15,713 bases of DNA from Deltaproteobacteria bacterium (GTDB lineage Bacteria > Desulfobacterota > GWC2-55-46): contig JACRNN010000209.1 in assembly GCA_016234955.1 (NCBI GenBank), positions 1-15,713 on the forward strand, written 5' to 3'. The notes under the pieces were generated by a model. That model was not told the DNA's origin, ran no database searches, and worked only from the letters and a program-made list of their open reading frames with translations. This document shows, piece by piece, positions 7,010 to 12,946 of this stretch; position 1 is the first letter of the stretch, and each line of letters begins with the position of its first letter. The position numbers and the translations under genes were made by a program.

Positions 7010-8080
7010 ATGGCAGACCCGCGTGTGAAAAAACTCGCTTCAATCCTCGTCCACCATTCGCTCGGCGTAAAAAAGGGGGATAACGTCCTCATAGGCTCGT
7101 CCTCCGAGCTCGCCAAGCCGCTCGTCCTCGAAGTCTACAGGGAGGTCCTGCTCGCCGGGGGCCATCCCCATACGAGCATAGCCTTTGAGGAGACCGCCAA
7201 CATATTCTACTCCGCGGCGACGAAGGACCAGTTGGCGAACTTCCCGAAGGTGCGGATGTTCGAGGCCAGGAAGATCGACTGCTTCGTGAACATAAGGGCC
7301 ACGGCCAACAAGAAGGCGCTCTCCAACATAGACCCCAAGGCCCTGAGCGCAAGGAGCAAGGTGTTAAGGCCCATAAGCGAGGAGATAGTCAACAACAAGC
7401 GCTGGATACTCTGCAACTACCCGACGAACGGGTTGGCCCAGGAGGCCGACATGAGCATCGAGGAGTACGAGGACTTCCTCTACGGCGCCACGAACATAGA
7501 CTGGAATAAGGTGAAGCGGGAGGAGATGAAGCTTAAAAAGCTCCTGGACAGGGCCAGCGAGGTAAGGATAGTCGGCACGGACACCGACCTCAAACTGAGC
7601 ATCAAGGGGAGAAAGGCGATCCCCTGCTACGGGGAGAGGAACATGCCGGACGGCGAGGTCTTTTTATCCCCGGTGGAGGATTCGGCGGAGGGGTATATCT
7701 ACTACGAGATGCCCGCTATATACCAGGGCAGGGAGGTGCTCGGCATAAGGTTGCGGTTCAGGGGCGGCAAGGTGGTGGAGGCCAGGGCCGAGAAGAACGA
7801 GGAGTTCCTTATAACAATGCTCGACACGGACAAGGGGGCGCGGTTCTTAGGGGAGCTCGGCGTAGGCGTCAACTACGGGATACAGAAGTGCTCCAAGGAC
7901 ATACTCTTTGACGAGAAGATAGGCGGCACCGTCCACCTCGCGGTCGGGAGGTCGTATGAGGAGGCCGGGGGAAAAAACATCTCCGCCATCCACTGGGACA
8001 TGATAAAGGATTTAAGGACGGGCGGCGCGCTCTACCTCGACGGAAAGATGATACAGAAGAACGGAAAGTTCCTCTTCTGA
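7010..8080 (+). CDS. Family M29 metallo-aminopeptidase
   Basis: A 356-residue cytosolic aminopeptidase of the AmpS/AmpT/PepS (M29, thermophilic metalloprotease) family, which uses two metal ions to remove N-terminal residues from peptides. By family comparison the expected ligands are all present: Glu216 (MPDGEVF), Glu282 (GELGVGVN), His309 (VHLAVGRSY), Tyr316, and His328/Asp330 (SAIHWDM). The spacing between Glu216 and Glu282 (66) and between His309 and Tyr316 (7) fits the family. The start is ATG 7010, preceded by AAAGGGGGT; longer in-frame extensions lie inside the upstream gene and are not family-like. It is slightly shorter than typical members (about 370-410). It follows rqcH and the radical SAM gene and may recycle peptides, but a link to ribosome quality control is only positional. 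Confidence 0.88.
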   Translation: MADPRVKKLASILVHHSLGVKKGDNVLIGSSSELAKPLVLEVYREVLLAGGHPHTSIAFEETANIFYSAATKDQLANFPKVRMFEARKIDCFVNIRATANKKALSNIDPKALSARSKVLRPISEEIVNNKRWILCNYPTNGLAQEADMSIEEYEDFLYGATNIDWNKVKREEMKLKKLLDRASEVRIVGTDTDLKLSIKGRKAIPCYGERNMPDGEVFLSPVEDSAEGYIYYEMPAIYQGREVLGIRLRFRGGKVVEARAEKNEEFLITMLDTDKGARFLGELGVGVNYGIQKCSKDILFDEKIGGTVHLAVGRSYEEAGGKNISAIHWDMIKDLRTGGALYLDGKMIQKNGKFLF

Positions 8081-8135
8081 CAGGCTGACGTGAATAGGGA
8101 GGTAGTCACACCCGCCGAATGGTGGTCTGAGATAT

Positions 8136-8162
8136 GGCGGGTTACGGCTAACGCCAAACCTG
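8136..8162. repeat. Degenerate palindromic repeat
   Basis: The stretch beginning GGCGGGTTACGGCTAACGCC and ending AAACCTG has the outline of a hairpin repeat scattered in many proteobacterial genomes (GGCGGGTTA...TAACCCGCC), with a decayed right arm. It lies 55 nt after the aminopeptidase stop. Confidence 0.4.
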
Positions 8163-8200
8163 TACTATACTGGATTGATTGAGATTGACAGGTGGTGTTG

Positions 8201-8247
8201 ACGCTGGAGCGTCCACGGATGCGTTCCCACGCTCCAGCGTGGGAACG
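8201..8247. repeat. REP-like double palindrome upstream of brnT
   Basis: Two related palindromes occur in tandem. ACGCTGGAGCGT lies at 8201-8212. A longer one at 8222-8247 has perfect 12-nt arms CGTTCCCACGCT and AGCGTGGGAACG around a CC centre. Both contain the CGCTxxAGCG core. This is typical of REP/BIME-type extragenic repeats and could also act as an operator for the adjacent toxin-antitoxin pair. Confidence 0.65.
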
Positions 8248-8273
8248 ATTGAAAACATAAATGGGAGTAGCAA

Positions 8274-8573
8274 GTGCGTTATTATTTTGATTGGGATCCC
8301 AATAAGGCAAAAACAAATCGAAAAAAACATGGCATTGGTTTTGAGCAGGCATCCACTATTTTCCTTGACCCAGGAATGATAAGCGTTTTCGATACCGAGC
8401 ATAGCGAACATGAAGACCGATGGGCTACGATTGGAATTGACAAGAATGGCATTTTGTTGGTTGTAGCGCACGCTTTTCAGCAGTTGGATGCCGACTGTTG
8501 CAGGATTAGAATTGTTTCTGCCCGCAAGTCAACCAGAAAAGAGTCAAAACAGTATCAGGAGGAAAATAAATGA
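8274..8573 (+). CDS. brnT: BrnT-family toxin (type II toxin-antitoxin ribonuclease)
   Basis: A 99-residue small protein of the BrnT family (RelE-like fold), whose members cleave RNA and are neutralised by BrnA. Family landmarks are YFDWDPNKAKTNRKKHGIGF at the N-terminus, a FLDPG turn, HSEHEDRW in the middle and RIRIVSARKSTRKE near the C-terminus. The start is GTG 8274, with GGGAG 6 nt upstream. The stop overlaps the antitoxin start as ATGA, so the two are translationally coupled, and the toxin-first order is typical of brnTA. GC content is visibly lower than in the flanking housekeeping genes, and palindromic repeats surround it, both consistent with horizontal acquisition. Confidence 0.85.
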   Translation: MRYYFDWDPNKAKTNRKKHGIGFEQASTIFLDPGMISVFDTEHSEHEDRWATIGIDKNGILLVVAHAFQQLDADCCRIRIVSARKSTRKESKQYQEENK

Positions 8574-8773
8574 AAAAAGAATACGATTTTTCAAAAGGTG
8601 AGAGAGGTAAGTTTTATCGTCCAGATGCGGAACTGTATCTGCCTATTTACATCGAGCCTGACATGATGGAAGTGCTAAGAAAATTCTCAAAGAAAAAAGG
8701 CGTCGATGTCGCGACAATAGTAAATGAATGGATAAAAAAAGACATATCCATAGTAGAAACAATAACAAAATAA
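8570..8773 (+). CDS. brnA: BrnA-family antitoxin
   Basis: A 67-residue partner of the preceding toxin. It begins MKKEYDFSKGERGKFYRPDA, the conserved toxin-binding N-terminus of the BrnA/COG4456 group, followed by a short ribbon-helix-helix-like segment (LYLPIYIEPDMMEVLRKFSK, then IVNEWIKKDI). Members bind the toxin and repress their own promoter as toxin-antitoxin complexes. The ATG at 8570 overlaps the toxin stop by 4 nt, and an AGGAGG site lies inside the toxin end (8555-8560). The protein is complete and lacks any obvious frameshift, so the module is probably functional. Confidence 0.82.
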   Translation: MKKEYDFSKGERGKFYRPDAELYLPIYIEPDMMEVLRKFSKKKGVDVATIVNEWIKKDISIVETITK

Positions 8774-8787
8774 CACATAACCAATCA

Positions 8788-8828
8788 CGCCACAGGATGC
8801 GGCGAAACAACCGCCGCATCCTGTGGCG
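8788..8828. repeat. Perfect 17-bp hairpin downstream of brnA
   Basis: CGCCACAGGATGCGGCG (8788-8804) and its exact reverse complement (8812-8828) flank a 7-nt A-rich loop, 15 nt after the antitoxin stop. No U-tract follows, so it is more repeat-like than a canonical terminator, though it could still end or stabilise the brnTA transcript. Confidence 0.75.
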
Positions 8829-8841
8829 CTCTATCCGCGCA
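8815..8841 (+). repeat. 27-nt direct repeat, copy 1
   Basis: Begins CGCATCCTGTGGCGCTC and ends CCGCGCA. It matches 8969-8995 with two substitutions, overlaps the right arm of the 8788-8828 hairpin and is followed by unrelated sequence. Confidence 0.7.
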
Positions 8842-8850
8842 GCCGGGTAG

Positions 8851-8878
8851 GGTGGGCAACATCTTTTAGTTGCCCACC
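8851..8878. repeat. Perfect 10-bp hairpin
   Basis: GGTGGGCAAC (8851-8860) and GTTGCCCACC (8869-8878) flank an 8-nt loop. The motif resembles a short palindromic repeat common in proteobacterial intergenic regions. Confidence 0.65.
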
Positions 8879-8884
8879 GCAATT

Positions 8885-8947
8885 GCCTAACAATCGCACT
8901 CCGCCGGACACGCAAAAACAGCGCGCCGCTGAGCTTGGTCGTTAACG
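8885..8947 (+). other. Integron attC-like recombination site
   Basis: GCCTAAC at 8885-8891 fits the R'' consensus RYYYAAC. The other end, GTTAACG at 8941-8947, partly fits R' GTTRRRY. In between, CTCCGCCGG and CCGCTGAG pair with one mismatch and one unpaired C, the single extrahelical base expected of L''/L' boxes. The central part folds as CGC-AAAAACA-GCG. The total of 63 nt is in the normal range. Orientation places it downstream of brnTA on the same strand, as in a gene cassette. The imperfect R' box and the lack of a visible integrase or partner site keep confidence moderate. Confidence 0.5.
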
Positions 8948-8995
8948 CCATAGTATGCCCTAACGAAGCGCATCCTATGGCGCTCTATCCACGCA
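8946..8995. repeat. Imperfect hairpin containing 27-nt direct repeat copy 2
   Basis: CGCCATAGTATGC (8946-8958) pairs with GCATCCTATGGCG (8970-8982) with one mismatch around an 11-nt loop. Positions 8969-8995 repeat 8815-8841 with two changes. It is a diverged sibling of the hairpin downstream of brnA. Confidence 0.65.
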
Positions 8996-9092
8996 TAGTC
9001 TATTTTCACCGCCCTTGGCGTCCTTCATGGGCCTCTGCCCCCTCAAGGGCGCATATTTATCTATCTTCCCTCCGTTTTCCAAGTGAAAAACC

Positions 9093-9122
9093 TTGACAAC
9101 TACTTTTTACAGAAGATATCAT
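9093..9122 (+). promoter_or_regulatory. Probable sigma70-type promoter for the gmhA remnant and DHS-like gene
   Basis: TTGACA (9093-9098), an 18-nt spacer and TATCAT (9117-9122). Transcription would begin near 9129, about 50 nt before the truncated isomerase start, and continue into the coupled DHS-like gene. Confidence 0.5.
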
Positions 9123-9180
9123 CTAAGTTCCGTATTTTTTCTTACGGCGGCTGAAAAATCCATTATCAAAGAGCGTTTTG

Positions 9181-9594
9181 ATGGAACAGCACCTGGCCGC
9201 GGAGTTCGTCAACAGGTTCGAGATAGAGCGCCCGCCGCTCCCGGCGCTCGCGCTCACCACTGACACCTCCAACCTGACGAGCATAGGCAACGACTACTCC
9301 TTTGACCAGGCATTTTCAAAGCAGGTCCGGGCTCTGGGCAAGGAGCAGGACGTCCTGTTAGCGATATCCACGAGCGGCAACTCGCCCAACATAATAAAGG
9401 CCGCCGAGGCCGCCGTCTCCATCGGCATGAAGGTAATAGCCTTGACCGGCAAGGGCGGAGGGGCGCTCGCGGAGAAGGCGGACGTGGTCTTGAGCGTGGA
9501 CTCGAAGACCACGGCCCGGATACAGGAAGTCCATATAACCGTATGCCACATCCTGTGCGAGCTTGTGGATCACATGCTATTCCAGAAGGTTTAA
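9181..9594 (+). pseudogene. 5'-truncated GmhA-like SIS-domain phosphosugar isomerase
   Basis: 137 residues remain from ATG 9181 (a TTG sits at 9178). The frame enters family sequence abruptly at QHLAAEFVNRFEIERPPLPA. It contains the nucleotide-fold motif SIGNDYSFD (34-42), the phosphosugar-binding STSGNS (63-68), ALTGKGG and the C-terminal helix IQEVHITVCHILCELVDHML with the catalytic-region histidine. Full-length phosphoheptose isomerase (GmhA, sedoheptulose 7-phosphate to heptose 7-phosphate for LPS core) is about 190 residues. The missing first 50-55 include the GNGGSA loop that contacts the substrate, so activity is unlikely. Sequence upstream is repeat-rich and not recognisably gmhA, suggesting loss by deletion or insertion. 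The remaining frame is intact, perhaps because its stop overlaps the next start (TAATG) and it still couples translation. A shortened functional DiaA-like protein is the alternative. Confidence 0.65.
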
Positions 9595-10529
9595 TGAAAA
9601 AATTCAAGCCGATATCCACAAAAGGGCTCAAGACTTACCCGCTGAGGGAGAGAAAGAGCAAGGTGCTCGTTCAGGACTTCGCCGGACTGCCGGAAAAAGG
9701 CGGCTCCATGAGGGGGTTCCTCGACTCCCTGCCCGATATCCTGGCCGCAAAGGACCTTAAGGCCGTTGCCGGGGCAATCGTTGCGGCCCACAAAGGCGGC
9801 AAGACAATCGCCCTCGGCATAGGCGCACACGTAATAAAGGTCGGCCTCGGCCCGGTGATAATAGACTTGATGGAGAGAGGCGTCGTAAGCTCCATAGCGA
9901 TGAACGGGGCATGCGTAGTCCATGACTTCGAGACGGCGTACGCGGGCACCACCTCCGAGGACGTTGACTCCGAGCTCGGGAAAGGGGCCTTCGGCATGGC
10001 CGAAGAGACAGGGCGGCTCCTGAACAAGGCGATTAAAAAGGGGGCGAAAAAAGGCCTCGGCCGCGCGGTCGGGGAGATGATAGCGAGGTCCAAATTCCCG
10101 CATAAGGACTGTAGCGTCCTTGCCGCCGCTTTCAGGCATGGCATCCCGGCCACCGTACACGTGGCCATAGGCACGGACATACTCCACATCCACCCGTCCA
10201 TGGACGGCAGGGCCACGGGCGAGGCCACCACCGTGGACTTCAAGCTCTTCGCCTCGGTAGTAGCCGCGCTCGAGGGCGGGGTATATCTCAATATCGGCTC
10301 GGCGGTCATACTGCCGGAGGTCTTCTTGAAGGCCCTTACCCTCGTGCGGAACCTCGGCCACGAGGTGAACGACTTTACGACTGTCAACATGGACTTCATC
10401 CAGCACTACCGCCCGTTGACTAACGTCGTAAGAAGGCCGACCATGGGCGGGGGCAGGGGCTTCAGACTGACCGGCCACCACGAGATAATGGTCCCGCTCC
10501 TCTACGCGGCGGTTATTGAGGGGATGTGA
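9594..10529 (+). CDS. Deoxyhypusine-synthase-like protein (bacterial DHS family, function unknown)
   Basis: A 311-residue Rossmann-type protein; the ATG overlaps the preceding stop as TAATG. The order of motifs resembles deoxyhypusine synthase: GIGAHVIKVGLGPVIIDLME (75-94) against the NAD-contact segment, SIAMNGACVVHDFETAYAG (100-118) against the VTTAGGxxED region, SVLAAAFRHGIPATVHVAIG (174-193) with DILHIHPSMDG (195-205), and GGVYLNIGSAVILPE (228-242). Around the catalytic lysine of eukaryotic DHS (near the C-terminus, SWGKI) this protein reads NVVRRPTMGGGRGF, so by eye the lysine is missing. eIF5A is not expected in bacteria, so genuine deoxyhypusine formation is improbable. Pairing with a gmhA-like gene hints at sugar or envelope metabolism, but no reaction can be assigned. 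The family call is by eye and is moderately secure. Confidence 0.65.
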   Translation: MKKFKPISTKGLKTYPLRERKSKVLVQDFAGLPEKGGSMRGFLDSLPDILAAKDLKAVAGAIVAAHKGGKTIALGIGAHVIKVGLGPVIIDLMERGVVSSIAMNGACVVHDFETAYAGTTSEDVDSELGKGAFGMAEETGRLLNKAIKKGAKKGLGRAVGEMIARSKFPHKDCSVLAAAFRHGIPATVHVAIGTDILHIHPSMDGRATGEATTVDFKLFASVVAALEGGVYLNIGSAVILPEVFLKALTLVRNLGHEVNDFTTVNMDFIQHYRPLTNVVRRPTMGGGRGFRLTGHHEIMVPLLYAAVIEGM

Positions 10530-10541
10530 TTTAAGGAAGCT

Positions 10542-10669
10542 CTGATTAATTATGTTTTTCTGTCATTCTGAGGAAGCGTAGCGACCGAAGAATCTCGTAA
10601 CTTATTGATTTTATAGACGTTGAGATTCTTCGCTTTGCTCAGAATGACATGCTATTGCGAATTAATCAG
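10542..10669. mobile_element. MITE-like inverted-repeat element
   Basis: A 128-nt element bounded by perfect 10-bp terminal repeats CTGATTAATT (10542-10551) and AATTAATCAG (10660-10669). Inside are two more nested perfect arms: GTCATTCTGAG (10562-10572) with CTCAGAATGAC (10638-10648), and CGAAGAATCTC (10586-10596) with GAGATTCTTCG (10622-10632). The TCATTCTGAG...CGAAGAATCT motif is widespread in intergenic regions of many bacterial phyla. It has no coding capacity, and its right end supplies the start codon of the next ORF. Confidence 0.75.
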
Positions 10670-11290
10670 GCATCTACACTAAAGGCAAGCCTCGGAGCAA
10701 TTCCTTATGCTGGTTCTCTTTTGGCAGAATTAGCTGGAACAATTATCCCTAATCAAAGAATTAATCGGATAATTAGATTTGCCGAGATACTTGACAAAAG
10801 ACTTGAAAAAATAGAAAAGGAGTTTATACGCTCTCAATTCCAAAATGAAAATTTCACAGATCTGCTTGAAGAAGGATTACGTCAATCTGCTCGTTCACTG
10901 ACAGATGAGCGTCGAGAATACATTGCATCTATAATTTCGAACAGTCTCTCTTCAAAGGACATAGAATACCTTGAGTCAAAACATCTTCTCCGAATATTAG
11001 ATCAAATTAATGATATAGAAGTTATTTGGTTACGTTTTTATCTAAACCCCACAATCGGTGGAGATAAAGATTTCCGTGAAAAGCATAAAGAAATACTAAA
11101 ACCAATTACTCGCGCAATGAATACTCCTCAATCCATTAAAGATAAAGGTACGTTACAAGATAGTTACAAAGAGCATCTTGCACTATTGGGGTTATTAAAA
11201 AAAACCGTCTTCGAAACTAAAAATCCCAACCTGTCGTCTTTTGGAGAGTTGTTGCTCAGGGGAATTGGCTTAATTGTTAAAGGCGTTTAG
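10649..11290 (+). CDS. AT-rich hypothetical protein, start probably altered by the upstream element
   Basis: 213 residues from ATG 10649; I do not recognise a named family. The first seven codons (MLLRINQ) come from the right arm of the MITE-like element, so the native N-terminus is probably lost. A small-residue hydrophobic stretch follows (ASLGAIPYAGSLLAELAGTI, about 13-32), possibly membrane-interacting. Next is a charged helical segment (FAEILDKRLEKIEKEF), then ARSLTDERREYIASIISNSL and a predominantly helical remainder. GC content is far below that of argH and the DHS-like gene, and codon use is AAA/ATT-rich, which points to horizontal acquisition. The position between repeats and housekeeping genes and the length would suit a stand-alone accessory or defence-type protein, but no function is supported. 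No good Shine-Dalgarno site precedes the ATG, so expression is doubtful. Confidence 0.55.
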   Translation: MLLRINQASTLKASLGAIPYAGSLLAELAGTIIPNQRINRIIRFAEILDKRLEKIEKEFIRSQFQNENFTDLLEEGLRQSARSLTDERREYIASIISNSLSSKDIEYLESKHLLRILDQINDIEVIWLRFYLNPTIGGDKDFREKHKEILKPITRAMNTPQSIKDKGTLQDSYKEHLALLGLLKKTVFETKNPNLSSFGELLLRGIGLIVKGV

Positions 11291-11356
11291 GGTGCTTCAT
11301 TGAATGGAATCGCAGAAAGGTAAAAACATCCGAACCGACGGACGGTTAACAAACCC

Positions 11357-12745
11357 ATGAAGCAGAAACCCTGGTCAGGACGTTTCAAGGAATCCACAGA
11401 CAGGCTCGTCGACGAGTTCAACGCCTCCATCTCGTTTGACAGGCGGCTCTACAGGCACGACATCCGCGGCTCAATCGCCCACGCCTCGGTGCTCGCGGAC
11501 GCCGGCATACTGACGGACAAAGAGGCGCGGAAGATAATAGAGGGGCTTAAGGCCGTTGAGAAGGAGATCTCCGGCAAGAGGTTCGCGTTCACCCCTGAGA
11601 TGGAAGACATACACATGGCTGTGGAGCAGAGGCTGACCGAGAAGATAGGCACGCTCGGAGGCAAGCTCCACACCGGCAGGAGCAGGAACGACCAGGTGGC
11701 CCTCGACTTGAGGTTATATCTCAAGGACGAGATATACGCGATAGCCGGGTTGCTCCACGAGTTCAAGAAGGCCCTTGTGGATGTGGCCGGAGACAACCTC
11801 GACTGCGTAATGCCGGGGTATACGCACCTCCAGCGGGCGCAGCCCGTGCTCCTGAGCCACCACCTGCTCGCGTACTACGAGATGTTCAAGAGGGACACCG
11901 GACGGCTACTTGACTGCCTTGAGAGGATGGACGAACTCCCGCTCGGCTCAGGGGCCCTTGCCGGGAGCCCGTATGACCTCGACAGGAGGCTCGCGGCGCG
12001 GCTCCTCGGATTTTCAAGGGTGACGGAGAACAGCCTCGACGGGGTGAGCGACAGGGACTTCGTGCTTGAGTTCATGTCCGCGGCCTCCATTATAATGATG
12101 CACGCTTCCAGGCTCTCGGAAGAGATAATCCTCTGGTCTACTCAGGAGTTCTCCTTCATCGAGCTATCGGACGCGTTCTCAACGGGGTCCTCCATCATGC
12201 CGCAGAAGAAGAACCCGGACGTGGCCGAGCTCGCCAGGGGAAAGACCGGCAGGGTCTACGGCCACCTCTTCGCGCTCCTGACCACCATGAAGGGACTGCC
12301 GCTCGCATATAACAAGGACATGCAGGAGGACAAGGAGCCGCTATTCGACGCCGTAGACACGCTCAAGGACGTTTTGATCGTATATCCTCCGATGCTCAGG
12401 ACGATGAAGGTGAATAAGGAAGCGATGTTTAGCGCCACAAGCAAGGGTTTTTTAAACGCCACGGACGCGGCCGATTACCTCGTCAAAAAGGGTCTGCCGT
12501 TCAGGGAGGCGCACAGGGCGGCGGGCGCGGCGGTGGCGTACTGCATCGAGAAGGGGATAACGCTTGAGGACCTCGGCCTCGACGAGTGGAGGGGGTTCTC
12601 CAGGCTCTTCGGCCCTGACATAAGGAAGGCGGTATCCATAAAGAATTCGGTGGACGCAAGGAAGATATACGGCGGCACCGCGCTTGAGACCGTGAAAAAG
12701 AGGCTCAAGGCCGTAAAGAACGAGATAAAGAAGGGGATTTCCTGA
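11357..12745 (+). CDS. argH: Argininosuccinate lyase
   Basis: 462 residues, the normal length for ArgH, which splits argininosuccinate into arginine and fumarate in the cytosol. Signature elements are WSGRF (6-10), HTGRSRNDQVALDLRL (105-120), YTHLQRAQP (155-163, with the general-acid/base His157) and the fumarase/lyase-superfamily loop GSSIMPQKKNPD (277-288) carrying the catalytic serine. All are intact. The ATG at 11357 fits the family N-terminus, but no clear Shine-Dalgarno sequence precedes it; the 66 nt upstream hold only a small AACCG/CGGTT inverted repeat. It leads the argH-lptM-lysA-dapF-dapA run, an arrangement known from delta-proteobacterial and related genomes. Confidence 0.97.
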   Translation: MKQKPWSGRFKESTDRLVDEFNASISFDRRLYRHDIRGSIAHASVLADAGILTDKEARKIIEGLKAVEKEISGKRFAFTPEMEDIHMAVEQRLTEKIGTLGGKLHTGRSRNDQVALDLRLYLKDEIYAIAGLLHEFKKALVDVAGDNLDCVMPGYTHLQRAQPVLLSHHLLAYYEMFKRDTGRLLDCLERMDELPLGSGALAGSPYDLDRRLAARLLGFSRVTENSLDGVSDRDFVLEFMSAASIIMMHASRLSEEIILWSTQEFSFIELSDAFSTGSSIMPQKKNPDVAELARGKTGRVYGHLFALLTTMKGLPLAYNKDMQEDKEPLFDAVDTLKDVLIVYPPMLRTMKVNKEAMFSATSKGFLNATDAADYLVKKGLPFREAHRAAGAAVAYCIEKGITLEDLGLDEWRGFSRLFGPDIRKAVSIKNSVDARKIYGGTALETVKKRLKAVKNEIKKGIS

Positions 12746-12768
12746 CGAATTGCAATAGGAGGTAAATC

Positions 12769-12918
12769 ATGGCTGGATTTGGCCGGGCTTCCAAAATATC
12801 CTTTATATTCCCGCTTCTCCTCGCTTCCGTCCTCATGTTGGCAATATCCGGGTGCGGCAAGAAAGGACCGCCGCAGCCGCCGGACAAGGCGAGTAATTCA
12901 AATAGGATTATCAGTTAA
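12769..12918 (+). CDS. lptM: Small LptM-like lipoprotein
   Basis: 49 residues starting at ATG 12769, with a strong AGGAGGT site 5 nt upstream. A basic N-region (GRASK) and hydrophobic core (ISFIFPLLLASVLMLA) lead to the lipobox ISG-C29. The mature part begins CGKKGPPQPPDK, the CGxKGPxxxP signature of LptM (formerly YifL), a lipoprotein that assists maturation of the LptD/LptE outer-membrane LPS translocon. In E. coli it also lies next to dapF; here it lies between argH and lysA, 23 nt after the argH stop. The short mature chain (21 residues) is typical. Presence implies an outer membrane with LPS export. Confidence 0.8.
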   Translation: MAGFGRASKISFIFPLLLASVLMLAISGCGKKGPPQPPDKASNSNRIIS

Positions 12919-12946
12919 CCTTGATTATTCAGGAGGCCTTTGAGTA

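Larger units (their letters stand above)
8774..9180. other. Gene-free repeat-rich stretch between brnA and the truncated gmhA
   Basis: About 400 nt with no credible gene. It carries two strong hairpins, a pair of 27-nt near-identical direct repeats, an attC-like site and, at its right end, a promoter. A further nested inverted repeat (GCCCTTG 9011-9017 with CAAGGGC 9044-9050) lies between. Short ORFs here arise from the repeats. Confidence 0.7.

Noticed and set aside
8643..8951. 102-codon minus-strand frame across brnA and the repeats
   Set aside because: It consists of hairpin-repeat sequence and the antisense of brnA.
8788..8995. CRISPR-like repeats
   Set aside because: Only two direct copies, each part of a hairpin, with no regular spacing or cas genes.
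9093..9180. Possible remnant of the missing gmhA N-terminus (frame reading AEKSIIKERF just before the break)
   Set aside because: Too short and not distinctive; it is in a different frame from the remaining gene, so it cannot be assigned.
9591..10481. 296-codon minus-strand open frame opposite the DHS-like gene
   Set aside because: The plus-strand frame has coherent motifs and a coupled start; the antisense frame has none.
12919..12946. Lysine riboswitch upstream of lysA
   Set aside because: The gap is only 28 nt and no L-box-like structure is present.
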